Source: DAOTXK01 sp034435395
GTDB lineage: Bacteria > Chloroflexota > Anaerolineae > Aggregatilineales > Ch27
NCBI GenBank assembly: GCA_034435395.1
Contig: DAOTXK010000195.1
Location: 1-11,628, forward strand
Length of the DNA stretch: 11,628 nucleotides
Direction: 5' to 3'
In this document: piece after piece, positions 1-7,429 of the stretch
Numbering within the stretch: position 1 is the first letter of the stretch
Layout: the number at the start of each line of letters is the position of its first letter
Notes under the pieces: generated by a model
Databases searched by the model: none
Told to the model about the DNA's origin: nothing
The model's input: the letters and a program-made list of their open reading frames with translations, nothing else
Position numbers and translations under genes: made by a program

Positions 1-1046
1 ATTCCGGGCAGCGCGTGCTCATCTTTAACCGGGCGATGAGCCGGATCAGCGGCTGGCCGGCCGACCGGGTCATCAACAAACGGTATAATGAGGTCATCAC
101 CTGGGCCAGTCGCCCCCAGGGCATGGACCTGGAGGAAGCGATCCAGAACGGCTGGCCGCTGGTCAAGAGAGGCGGTGCCCCCCCAGGGGCGCTGTATGTC
201 GAGGGCGATCTGCTGCGCCCGGACGGCACCACAATCGGCGTGGGTATCACCTATGCCCCCCTGGTGAATGACGAGGGCCGCCTGATCAACATCATCGTCA
301 ACGTGCGGGACATCAGCCATTTCCGCGAAGCGCAGCAACTGAAGTCAACTTTCATCTCGGTGATCTCACACGAACTCAAAACGCCGGTGGCCCTGATCAA
401 GGGCTACGCGGGAACGCTGCGCCGCGAAGATGCTGATTGGGACAAGGCCGTCGTCCAGGAGAGCCTGGCCGTCATCGAGGAGGAGGCAGACCGCCTGAGC
501 GAACTGATTGAAAACCTGCTGGCAGCTTCCAAGCTCCAGGCGGAGGGCATGCGGATCAAAGTTGAGGATGTTTCGCTGGCCCAGATCGCCCAGGCGTCGG
601 TCTCCCGCTTCAAGACGCAGACCAAAAAGCATCAGTTCAGGGTGGAGTTCCCGCCGGACTTCCCGGTCATCCAGGGGGATAGTGATCGCCTGCGGCAGGT
701 GATGGACAACCTGGTGAGCAACGCGGTCAAGTACTCGCCGGATGGCGGGATGGTCCGAATTGGGGGCACCTTTACCCAGGACGAAGTGCGCGTCACGGTT
801 CAGGATCAGGGGATTGGGTTGCCCCAGGATGAATGGGACCGTATTTTTGAGCGTTTTTACCGGGTGAATGACGCCCTGACTCGGAATACCCAAGGGACCG
901 GGCTGGGACTCTATCTTTCTCGTGCGGTGATCGAGGCGCATGGCGGGAAGATTGGTGTGCACAGCACGCCGGGGAAGGGTTCCACCTTTTATTTCACGCT
1001 GCCTCGACAACAACCTTACCAGCCAGACGAACGGAGAATATCATGA
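1..1046 (+). CDS. Sensor histidine kinase with PAS domain (5' end outside window)
   Basis: C-terminal part of a two-component sensor kinase; the frame is open to the window edge, so the N-terminus is missing. A GTG at 15 lies inside the PAS fold and is not the start. The order is a PAS domain (to about position 320), a short linker, a HisKA dimerisation helix with the phospho-acceptor His in SHELKTP (codon 369-371), then a HATPase_c domain. The ATPase domain shows the N box (DNLVSNAVKYS), G1 box (DQGIGLP), F box (FERFYR) and G2 box (GTGLGLYLS). It autophosphorylates from ATP and passes phosphate to a response regulator that is not in this window. No membrane segment is visible in this portion, so location depends on the missing part. 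The stop overlaps the next start as ATGA, implying coupled translation. The class call is certain; the signal sensed is unknown. Confidence 0.95.
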   Translation, partial: SGQRVLIFNRAMSRISGWPADRVINKRYNEVITWASRPQGMDLEEAIQNGWPLVKRGGAPPGALYVEGDLLRPDGTTIGVGITYAPLVNDEGRLINIIVNVRDISHFREAQQLKSTFISVISHELKTPVALIKGYAGTLRREDADWDKAVVQESLAVIEEEADRLSELIENLLAASKLQAEGMRIKVEDVSLAQIAQASVSRFKTQTKKHQFRVEFPPDFPVIQGDSDRLRQVMDNLVSNAVKYSPDGGMVRIGGTFTQDEVRVTVQDQGIGLPQDEWDRIFERFYRVNDALTRNTQGTGLGLYLSRAVIEAHGGKIGVHSTPGKGSTFYFTLPRQQPYQPDERRIS

Positions 1047-2416
1047 GCTTCAGCACCGGCTTCGGTCCTTCAATTACATGCCCGAACTGCCAGCGACCGT
1101 TTGCCACCCAGATTCACCAGATCATTGACGTAGGGCGCGATCCGTCTGCCAAAGCACGCCTGCTCTCCGGCCAGAATAATACGGCGGTGTGCCCGCATTG
1201 TGGCTACCGCCTGGCGATCGGCACCCCGCTGCTCTATCACGACCCGGCCAAGCAACTCCTGCTGGTATATGTGCCGATGGAGCTGGGGTTGCCGCAGGCC
1301 GAGCAGGAGCGGGTCATCGGCGGTCTCATGAAGGCGCTGATGGACGGTATTCCCAATGAGCAGCGGCGTGGGTATCTGTTCCAACCGCGCCCCGTGCTGT
1401 CGATGCAGGGATTGATTGAGGCTATTCTGGAAGCGGATGGCGTCACCCCTGAAATGCTGGCCGCCCAGCGAGCCAAAGCGCGACTGGTGGAGACGTTTCT
1501 TCAGGCGGATAGCGACGCGCTGCCCGACCTGGTCGCGCAGCATGATGACACGATCGACATGGAATTTTTCCAGATCATCAGCGCCGCTGCTCAGAACGCC
1601 CTGCAGGCCGGGCGGGAAGACATGGCGCGACATATCATGGACGTGCGCGACCGCCTGATGGCGCTTTCCACTGCCGGGCGGCAGGCGATCAAAGAGTTGG
1701 AGCTTCAAGAGCAGGCGATCCAGGATGTTGCCCAGGCGCTGACAGAACTGGGGCAGGAAGCCACTCGCGAGGACTTCCTGGACCTGGTGATCGGCTTCGC
1801 TGATGACGATCAGCGACTACAAGCGCTCGTGGGCTTGCAGTTTCCGTTGTTTGACTATGCTTTCTTCCAGGAGCTGGCCGGGCGGATCGAACAGGCCGAT
1901 GATGGTGAAAAGACCAGATTGGAGACCCTGCGGGACCGGCTGCTGGAACTGGCCAGTCTCATCCGGCAACGGCAAGAGATGGTCGTCCGGGCGGCGACCC
2001 GGGTTTTGCGGGACATTCTCAGCAGTGAAGATATGGACGCGGCCATCCGTCGTAATCTGCCGCTGATTGACGAGACCTTTCTTATGGTGCTCCTGGCGAA
2101 CATTGGCGCCGCGGAGGATAAGAAGGATGTGCAGGCGTCGGCTCGCCTGAAGCAGGTGTATGATCGCGTGTTGGAAGTTCTGGATGAGAGCGCGCCGCCG
2201 GAGTTGCGGTTTATCAACGAGCTGTTGCAGCAACCGTCCGTGGAGGAAGCGCGCGCCCTGGTTGATGCCAGGGCAGCCGGGCTGGGACAAGAGTTGCTTC
2301 AGTACATGGATATGCTGATGCAAGACCTGGCGGCCCGGGGGGACCAGCGGACGCTGGATCGCCTCATGCCGCTGCGCGACTATGTGGCGGATGTGCTCGG
2401 ACAACCGGCCTCCTGA
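1043..2416 (+). CDS. CpXC-domain zinc-ribbon protein, function unknown
   Basis: A 457-residue protein whose first ~120 residues match the CpXC family. Two CxxC pairs, C13-P-N-C16 and C50-P-H-C53, should form one zinc site, followed by a beta-rich segment around residues 60-80 (LLVYVPMEL). The rest is rich in Glu, Gln, Leu and Ala and looks almost entirely helical, with possible coiled-coil stretches. There is no signal peptide or membrane span, so it is probably cytoplasmic. The ATG is supported by GGAG at 1033-1036, six bases upstream, and overlaps the kinase stop by four bases, so the two are probably made together. CpXC proteins have no established biochemical role; the link to the kinase is positional only. 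The domain call is firm, the function open. Confidence 0.85.
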   Translation: MSFSTGFGPSITCPNCQRPFATQIHQIIDVGRDPSAKARLLSGQNNTAVCPHCGYRLAIGTPLLYHDPAKQLLLVYVPMELGLPQAEQERVIGGLMKALMDGIPNEQRRGYLFQPRPVLSMQGLIEAILEADGVTPEMLAAQRAKARLVETFLQADSDALPDLVAQHDDTIDMEFFQIISAAAQNALQAGREDMARHIMDVRDRLMALSTAGRQAIKELELQEQAIQDVAQALTELGQEATREDFLDLVIGFADDDQRLQALVGLQFPLFDYAFFQELAGRIEQADDGEKTRLETLRDRLLELASLIRQRQEMVVRAATRVLRDILSSEDMDAAIRRNLPLIDETFLMVLLANIGAAEDKKDVQASARLKQVYDRVLEVLDESAPPELRFINELLQQPSVEEARALVDARAAGLGQELLQYMDMLMQDLAARGDQRTLDRLMPLRDYVADVLGQPAS

Positions 2417-2442
2417 GCCGCAGGTCGTGCGGGTGGGGCAGG

Positions 2443-2468
2443 GACGCCCTGGCTGATGTCAGGGCGTC
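2443..2468. terminator. Candidate bidirectional terminator hairpin between convergent genes
   Basis: A perfect 9-bp inverted repeat (GACGCCCTG at 2443-2451, CAGGGCGTC at 2460-2468) with an 8-base loop lies between the converging CpXC and pbp-like genes. Its right arm includes the pbp stop codon and the last codons. Neither side has a clear T-run, so intrinsic termination is uncertain; it could also act as an mRNA 3'-end stabiliser. Confidence 0.4.
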
Positions 2469-3904
2469 AGGGACAGGGGAGGCGGTGGCCCGTAGGCCCG
2501 CGCGGCGGCGTCCAGCGCATACCCGCCAATCCGGGCGGCCTGCTGGGGCACCTCTGAATCCTCGATCACCACTACGGCGACCACGGCCTGCTCATCGCCC
2601 AGACGAGTCATGCCGATGAACCATTGCAGCGGTTTGGCACCCGGCCCGGAGAAGGCGGTGGCCGCATGACCCCAGACCGGGTATTCGGAGGCGGCCTGGG
2701 CAGCGGCTGCGGCCCCTTCGGTGGTTGCCAGTTGCATGACCTGTTGGAGTTCTTCGGCGGCCTGGCGGGTGAGGACAGCCCTTAACAGGCTCGACGATTG
2801 TACTGGCTCCCAGGTATCCGCGCCCGGCAGGCGGATCGCGTCGACCAGATGGTAACGGGGCACGTTGCCGCCGTTGGCGACGGCGGCGATCACATCGAGC
2901 GCCTGCAGAGGGGTGATGGTCAGCCCACCCTGGCCCACCAGCGCCGCCGTGACAGCCTCCTCATCCCTGAGGAAGGTCAGCGGCAGGGGGGAGTCGGCCA
3001 TCTCCGTGTTGAGGCCCAGCAGGTCCGGTCGCGTCAGCAGCCCGGAGCGCCAGAAAGCCTGATCGATGATCTCCGGCGAAAGTTGGCCGATGATCTGGGC
3101 AAACGCGCCCGGACAGGCATAGGCGTAAGCTTCTCCCAGGGTCAGGCTTCTGGGCGGTGGGGTTCTGGCGCAGGTCAGTCGGAGGCCGTTCACCTGCACC
3201 GGCATGGTGCTGTTCGGCACGGCGGTGTCGGTCGGGACATGATACGTGATGGCGGCTCCCAGGAGCACGGTCTGCAAAACGCCTCCTGGCTGATAGATGC
3301 CCTGGGTGACGCGGTTGAGCAGCGGCGCGTCGGGCGCTCCCACCAGGATATCCCAGTCCTCGTCCAGCACGTTCGGATTGAAGATCGGTGCGCTGACCAT
3401 CGCCCGGATGGCACCATCGGGGAGGGTGGCGACAACGACCGCGCCGGTTTGGTCGCCGATGGCCTCGGCTGCGACGCGCTGCACATGCAGGTCCAGGGTC
3501 AGGCGCACATCGCCGCCGGTCGCCGGTTGATGCAGCAGTTCGCGGGCGGCGGTTTCCAGGGGCGTGGGACCGACCGCTCCCCGCAGCAGGGCATCGTAGG
3601 TCGCCTCGACGCCGCTCACGCCGAACCGTGGGCTGTAGTAGCCGACCGCCGGCGCGACTTCCGGATGTGGATAAAGGCGACGCAGACCGCTGCCGTTGTA
3701 GTTGGCGGCAGTGGTTGCCAGCAACATACCCTGCCGGTCGTAGATGGCCCCCCGCCGCAGAACCGCCTCAGCCAGGACCCGACGGGGATTCTCTTCTCGC
3801 TGGCGCAGGCTGTCCGCGCCGATCACGCTCCAGTAGGTGGCGGTCAGAGCGACGAGCATAAAGGCGATCATGATGCCCGCGCTTACCCGGCGTAATTCGC
3901 TCAT
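2459..3904 (-). CDS. Class B PBP/PbpA-like protein lacking all transpeptidase active-site motifs
   Basis: A 481-residue homologue of PbpA/FtsI-type class B penicillin-binding proteins. One N-terminal membrane anchor (about residues 8-28) is followed by the PBP dimerisation region (RRGAIYDRQG, YPHPEVAPAVGYYS) and a transpeptidase-like domain with many family landmarks: LTLDLHVQ, MVSAPIFNPN, GQGGLTITPLQAL and WFIGM. The three catalytic motifs are gone. SxxK reads G208-V-L-Q211 within PGGVLQ, SxN reads A263-C-P265, and KTG reads H413-A-A415 within GHAATA. It should therefore neither cross-link peptidoglycan nor bind beta-lactam covalently. The frame is intact over normal length, suggesting a structural or regulatory role, probably as partner of the SEDS protein encoded just upstream. 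The start overlaps the ftsW-like stop as ATGA. Family membership is clear; loss of activity is a strong inference. Confidence 0.9.
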   Translation of the reverse strand: MSELRRVSAGIMIAFMLVALTATYWSVIGADSLRQREENPRRVLAEAVLRRGAIYDRQGMLLATTAANYNGSGLRRLYPHPEVAPAVGYYSPRFGVSGVEATYDALLRGAVGPTPLETAARELLHQPATGGDVRLTLDLHVQRVAAEAIGDQTGAVVVATLPDGAIRAMVSAPIFNPNVLDEDWDILVGAPDAPLLNRVTQGIYQPGGVLQTVLLGAAITYHVPTDTAVPNSTMPVQVNGLRLTCARTPPPRSLTLGEAYAYACPGAFAQIIGQLSPEIIDQAFWRSGLLTRPDLLGLNTEMADSPLPLTFLRDEEAVTAALVGQGGLTITPLQALDVIAAVANGGNVPRYHLVDAIRLPGADTWEPVQSSSLLRAVLTRQAAEELQQVMQLATTEGAAAAAQAASEYPVWGHAATAFSGPGAKPLQWFIGMTRLGDEQAVVAVVVIEDSEVPQQAARIGGYALDAAARAYGPPPPLSLTP

Positions 3905-5187
3905 GGTCCGGCGTTCTCCACTCCGTCCGGCGGCGCAGAGAGCACCAGGAACAGGCCGACCAGCGCGAAGTTGACCAGCAGGGAGCTGCCTCCATAGCTC
4001 ATAAACGGCAGCGTGACGCCGGTCAGCGGAATCAGCTTGAGCACGCCGCCCATGATGAGAAGGGTTTGCGTGGCCAGCAGCGTGCTCAGGCCGGCGGCCA
4101 GCAGCAAACGGAAGTTGGACTCAAACCACAGGGCGGCCAGTTGCATCCCGCGCATGATCATCACCGCCATGCCGATCAGCACGGCCAGGGTGCCGATCAG
4201 TCCCCATTCCTCGCCCACGGCGGCAAAGATGAAATCGGAATGGACCACCGGGATGAACAGCGGCGATCCCTGTCCGATTCCCTGGCCCAGGATGCCGCCG
4301 GAGGCGAAGGCCAGCAAGCTCTGAACGATCTGGAAGGCGCGATCGCTGGCTTCCGGCCAGGGGTTGAGCCAGATATCGACTCGCAATTGCACCACGTCAA
4401 ACAGCCGGTAGGCGGCTGCGGCGGCCAGCAGCAGCAAGGATAACCCGGCCAGGACATACCCGATCTGGCCGCTGACGATGTACAACAGCGTCAGGAAGAC
4501 GATAAAAAAGATGGTGGCCGTGCCCAGGTCCTGCTGCCAGACGGTGATCACCATGGTGAGGCCCCACATCAGCAGGAGCGGCCCGAAAGCCCTGACCTGG
4601 ATGAAGCGGGCGCTGCCTTCGTTGCGGAGCGCCGCCCGGTGTTCGGCCATGTAACTGGCCAGGAAAATCACCAGCACCAGTTTGAGCAGCTCGGATGGCT
4701 GAAAAAAGAATCCCGCCAGGCCCAGCCACAGACGCGGCCCGGCACCTGAGGGGTTGACGCCGAGCAAGATGGTGATGAGCAGCAGTGTCAGGCCGCCAAA
4801 CAGCCAGGTGTAACGGTAGCGACGCAGCCAACGCAGGTGAGCGGGTAATGTGCTGATCGCCAGCATGGCAGCCAGGCTCAGGCCCAGCCAGATGGCCTGC
4901 CGCCAGGCGAATACTGGGGCCAGCCGCTGAATCAACAGCAGGCCCCAGCCCGTCAGCGCCATGGTGATGGGGTAGAGAAAGGGGTCATGCCGGGGCAGGA
5001 TGCGGTTGAGGAGGCGGTGGCCAGCGATGGCGGCGGCGGCCCAGGCGGCGTACAGGCCCAGCGCCGGCCAGGCGTCGTCCGTGACCAGGCTGAGGGTGAT
5101 GGCGTTGACCAGCAGAAATACCCCTGCCAGCATCAGCAGCATTTGCTCCCGGCGGCGGGTGTGTTGGGTGACCCTGGCGAAGGTCAT
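3901..5187 (-). CDS. SEDS peptidoglycan glycosyltransferase (FtsW/RodA family)
   Basis: A polytopic membrane protein of 428 residues with about ten hydrophobic spans. SEDS proteins polymerise lipid II into glycan strands and need a partner class B PBP. Family signatures are FFFQPSELLKLVLVIFLA, WQQDLGTATI, the extracytoplasmic loop HSDFIFAAVGEEWG containing the expected catalytic Asp (D318) and the C-terminal LPFMSYGGSSLLVN, so catalysis looks intact. I chose ATG 5187; a longer frame starts at 5229 but would overlap the end of mtnP and adds 14 residues unlike the family. The spacing to mtnP is 19 bases. The stop overlaps the pbp-like start (ATGA), a typical SEDS-PBP pair. Gene order next to fhaA/fhaB resembles actinobacterial rodA, but the sequence alone does not let me decide between RodA and FtsW, so no symbol is given. 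Confidence 0.93.
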   Translation of the reverse strand: MTFARVTQHTRRREQMLLMLAGVFLLVNAITLSLVTDDAWPALGLYAAWAAAAIAGHRLLNRILPRHDPFLYPITMALTGWGLLLIQRLAPVFAWRQAIWLGLSLAAMLAISTLPAHLRWLRRYRYTWLFGGLTLLLITILLGVNPSGAGPRLWLGLAGFFFQPSELLKLVLVIFLASYMAEHRAALRNEGSARFIQVRAFGPLLLMWGLTMVITVWQQDLGTATIFFIVFLTLLYIVSGQIGYVLAGLSLLLLAAAAAYRLFDVVQLRVDIWLNPWPEASDRAFQIVQSLLAFASGGILGQGIGQGSPLFIPVVHSDFIFAAVGEEWGLIGTLAVLIGMAVMIMRGMQLAALWFESNFRLLLAAGLSTLLATQTLLIMGGVLKLIPLTGVTLPFMSYGGSSLLVNFALVGLFLVLSAPPDGVENAGP

Positions 5188-5206
5188 GGCAGCGTTGCCC
5201 TGGGCG

Positions 5207-6082
5207 CTAGCTGAAGTACTTGCCCACAATGGGCTTGAGGCGTTCGAGAGTTTCGGCAGGCACCACGTTTTTATCGGTGATTATCGCGGTGGCCAGCGCA
5301 TTTTCGATCTCCTCGTCGCGGTAGGCTTCTGGCGAGGCCGCCAGCCGTTCGACGGCCAGGGCGACGGCGCGTTGGGCAACCTGCAGGTTCTGGTGCATGA
5401 TGGCAATGACCATCTCCACCGTGACCGGTTCTTCCTGCTCATGCCAGACGTCATAGTCGGTCACGTGGGCCATGACGGCGTAATGCATCTCGGCCTCGCG
5501 GGCGAGGTAGGTCTCCGGGCTGGAGGTCATGCCGATGATGGACATGCCCCATTGGCGGAAGGTATGGCTTTCGCCTTTGGTGCTGAAGCGGGGTCCCTCG
5601 ACGGTGATGAAGGTGCCACCTTTATGGGCAGTGCCGCCAGCTTCCCGCACCGTTTCGTAGAGCAGGTCGCTGAGCTTCCGGCTGAACGGTTCGGCAATCG
5701 AGATGTGCGCCACCAGCCCGTCGCCGAAGAAGGTCCGCGGACGGCCCTTGGTGAAGTCAACGAGCTGGTCCGGGATGATGATGTGGCCGGGGGCGTAGTC
5801 CTCGCGCAGGGAGCCGCAGGCGCTGACGCTGATGACGTGAGTCACCCCCAGGGTTTTGAGCGCATAAATGTTGGCCCGGTAAGGCACTTCACTGGGCATG
5901 AGGTGGTGACCGATGCCGTGGCGGGGGATGAAGGCCACGCGCTGCCCGCGCAGGCGGCCAACGACGACGGGCGCGCTGGGCTGGCCGAAGGGCGTGTGGA
6001 TATCGATTGTCTGGCGGTCGGTCAGCTCGGCCATGGCGTACAGGCCCGATCCGCCGATGACGCCAATCCGTACAGGTTCCAT
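5207..6082 (-). CDS. mtnP: S-methyl-5'-thioadenosine phosphorylase
   Basis: A cytosolic purine-nucleoside phosphorylase-family enzyme of 291 residues. It splits methylthioadenosine with phosphate into adenine and 5-methylthioribose-1-phosphate in methionine salvage. Visible motifs are GGSGLY at the N-terminus (phosphate site), IPRHG (R54, H55), SACGSLRED (residues 87-95), TVEGPRFST, GMTSSPETYLARE and the base-binding TDYDVW with D209 and D211, as in human-type MTAP rather than guanosine/inosine phosphorylases. I chose ATG 6082 because GGAGAGG lies six bases upstream; a longer frame to 6121 adds 13 residues with no family match. It sits inside a cell-wall gene run, 19 bases before the SEDS gene, with no obvious functional tie. 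Specificity for MTA over MTI is inferred from the Asp pair. Confidence 0.92.
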   Translation of the reverse strand: MEPVRIGVIGGSGLYAMAELTDRQTIDIHTPFGQPSAPVVVGRLRGQRVAFIPRHGIGHHLMPSEVPYRANIYALKTLGVTHVISVSACGSLREDYAPGHIIIPDQLVDFTKGRPRTFFGDGLVAHISIAEPFSRKLSDLLYETVREAGGTAHKGGTFITVEGPRFSTKGESHTFRQWGMSIIGMTSSPETYLAREAEMHYAVMAHVTDYDVWHEQEEPVTVEMVIAIMHQNLQVAQRAVALAVERLAASPEAYRDEEIENALATAIITDKNVVPAETLERLKPIVGKYFS

Positions 6083-6172
6083 CAGGTGCCTCTCCACAAA
6101 GGTGCTTCGCTCATGATGCATCCATAACCAAAGGGTAATCGCGCGCGGCGTGCCCTGCCGCGGTGAGCGGCT
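6083..6172 (-). other. SDR-mtnP intergenic spacer with GC hairpin
   Basis: The largest gap (90 bases) inside the six-gene run. It holds a 6-bp GC-only inverted repeat (CGCGGC at 6144-6149, GCCGCG at 6157-6162, 7-base loop) just beyond the SDR stop, without a T-run, and the mtnP ribosome binding site GGAGAGG at 6089-6095. I see no convincing -35/-10 pair for a separate mtnP promoter. Confidence 0.4.
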
Positions 6173-6964
6173 CTACAGCGCCGCCTGGATCGCCCCACCG
6201 TCCACCGGGACCATGGCCCCGTGCACGTATGAGGCGGCTGGCGAACACAGAAAGACGGCCACGTTGGCGAACTCATCCGGGCTGGCCATGCGCCGCAGGG
6301 GGATTTGCGCCGTCTGCGCCGCGATCTCTGCCTCGACGGTGGTGCTGTTCCGGGCGGCCCGGCCCGCCATCAGCTCGTCCACGCGCTCGGTGCGCGTCCA
6401 GCCGGGCATGATGCTGTTGACGCGGATGCCTTCCGGGCCCAGTTCGTTGGCCAGGGTCTTGGTCAGGCCGATCACCGCCCCCCGCAGGCTGTTGGACAGC
6501 GCCAGGTTAGGGATCGGTTGCTTGGCCGAGTAGGACGTGATGGTCAGGATGGCCGGATGGTCCGACTGGCGCAGGTAAGGCAGGGCCGCTTTGACCAGGC
6601 TCACGGCGCTGAGCAGCGTCAACTGCGTGGCCTCCTGCCACGCTTCCAGGGTTAACGAATCGAATGACCCGGTGGGCGGCCCGCCCGCGTTGGGCACCAG
6701 GATGTCCAGCCCGCCGAGCGCATCGGCCGCCTGGCGCACCAGCGCCGATGCAGCGGCCCCGTCGCTGATGTCGGCGACCAGCGGCAGGACCTTGCCGAGG
6801 CTTTCCGCCTGGATGCGCGCCGCCGCCGCCTCGACGCGCTCCCGGTCACGGCTGCCAATGGCGACCTGTGCCCCTTCCAGGCTGAAACGCCGCGCCGTAG
6901 CCGCGCCCAGCCCGCGGCTGGCCGCCGCCACCAGCACCCGCAAACCCGTCAAACCGAGATCCAT
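6173..6964 (-). CDS. Atypical short-chain dehydrogenase/reductase lacking the Tyr/Lys catalytic pair
   Basis: A 263-residue Rossmann-fold protein of the SDR superfamily. It keeps a nucleotide-binding glycine loop (AAASRGLGAA, residues 13-22), a D65 (VADIS), PNAGGPP (91-97), an active-site-like Ser144 (TITSYS), and IRVNSIMPGW. The YxxxK motif expected 13 residues after Ser144 reads S157-N-S-L-R161, so the catalytic Tyr and Lys are absent. This matches the known subgroup annotated as 3-oxoacyl-ACP-reductase-like that departs from the usual NAD motif and tetrad; its substrates are not established. The first SDR-type Thr of TGxxxGxG is also Ala. The start is ATG 6964 with AAAGGA six bases upstream. 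It follows fhaB by 26 bases, so the two are probably co-transcribed. Calling it FabG would over-claim. Confidence 0.88.
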   Translation of the reverse strand: MDLGLTGLRVLVAAASRGLGAATARRFSLEGAQVAIGSRDRERVEAAAARIQAESLGKVLPLVADISDGAAASALVRQAADALGGLDILVPNAGGPPTGSFDSLTLEAWQEATQLTLLSAVSLVKAALPYLRQSDHPAILTITSYSAKQPIPNLALSNSLRGAVIGLTKTLANELGPEGIRVNSIMPGWTRTERVDELMAGRAARNSTTVEAEIAAQTAQIPLRRMASPDEFANVAVFLCSPAASYVHGAMVPVDGGAIQAAL

Positions 6965-6990
6965 GTTTTATCCTTTGTGGTGGGCGTCGA

Positions 6991-7428
6991 TCACTCCAGT
7001 TGCAGACGCAACGTGACGCGCCCGATGCCGATCAGGTCGCCGCTGCTCAGGATCACCGGTTCCTCGATGTGCTGGCCGTTGAGCAAGGTCCCATTGCTGC
7101 TGTTCCGATCTTCCAGCCACCAATTGCCGCCGCGATAGGTGATGAGGGCATGTTCGTTGCTGGCGAAGTTGTCCGGGATAAGCGTGGTGTTGGTCGGCGC
7201 CCGGCCCAGGCTGGTGAGCGGCAGCAGGGGGAATTCGGTATCCACGGGCAGGTCTTCACATTCTGAAGCCAGGACGATCAGGCGACCCCGAGGGATGCGT
7301 TGTTTTTCGATCTCTCGCGTGGTCACCCAGAAATCCCGCCACAGCAGCCACAGCAGCGCGCCCGTAAACAGCAGGAGCAGACTGGCTCCGACCAGGCGAA
7401 GCCCCAGCAGGAGAACGGCTTCGTTCAC
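6991..7428 (-). CDS. fhaB: Membrane-anchored FHA-domain protein, FhaB-like
   Basis: A 145-residue protein with one N-terminal membrane span (about residues 5-30), a charged linker, and a C-terminal forkhead-associated domain (about 70-145). The FHA phosphothreonine-binding residues are present: G75-R76, S90, H93 and N117-G118. The architecture and position beside a DUF3662-FHA gene match actinobacterial FhaB/FipA, which links Ser/Thr kinase signalling to the growth and division machinery. I chose the GTG at 7428. It lies just after the fhaA stop with a good ribosome binding site (GAAGGA, 7-base spacer), whereas the frame extension to 7467 overlaps fhaA and lacks membrane or FHA content. No Ser/Thr kinase is in the window, so the phosphorylated partner is unknown. 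Confidence 0.88.
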   Translation of the reverse strand: MNEAVLLLGLRLVGASLLLLFTGALLWLLWRDFWVTTREIEKQRIPRGRLIVLASECEDLPVDTEFPLLPLTSLGRAPTNTTLIPDNFASNEHALITYRGGNWWLEDRNSSNGTLLNGQHIEEPVILSSGDLIGIGRVTLRLQLE

Positions 7429-7429
7429 A

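Noticed and set aside
2798..3895. 365-residue open frame on the plus strand
   Set aside because: Antisense to the pbp-like gene; composition typical of a shadow frame and no start signals.
2459..3904. Treating the pbp-like gene as a pseudogene
   Set aside because: No frameshift or internal stop, full family length, intact membrane anchor and a coupled ATGA start. Motif substitutions alone do not indicate decay.
5187..5229. Longer start for the SEDS protein at 5229
   Set aside because: It overlaps the mtnP coding end, and the extra 14 residues do not resemble the family; ATG 5187 gives a 19-base gap.
5000..6127. 375-residue open frame on the plus strand
   Set aside because: Antisense to mtnP and the start of the SEDS gene; no recognisable domain. 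Shadow frame.
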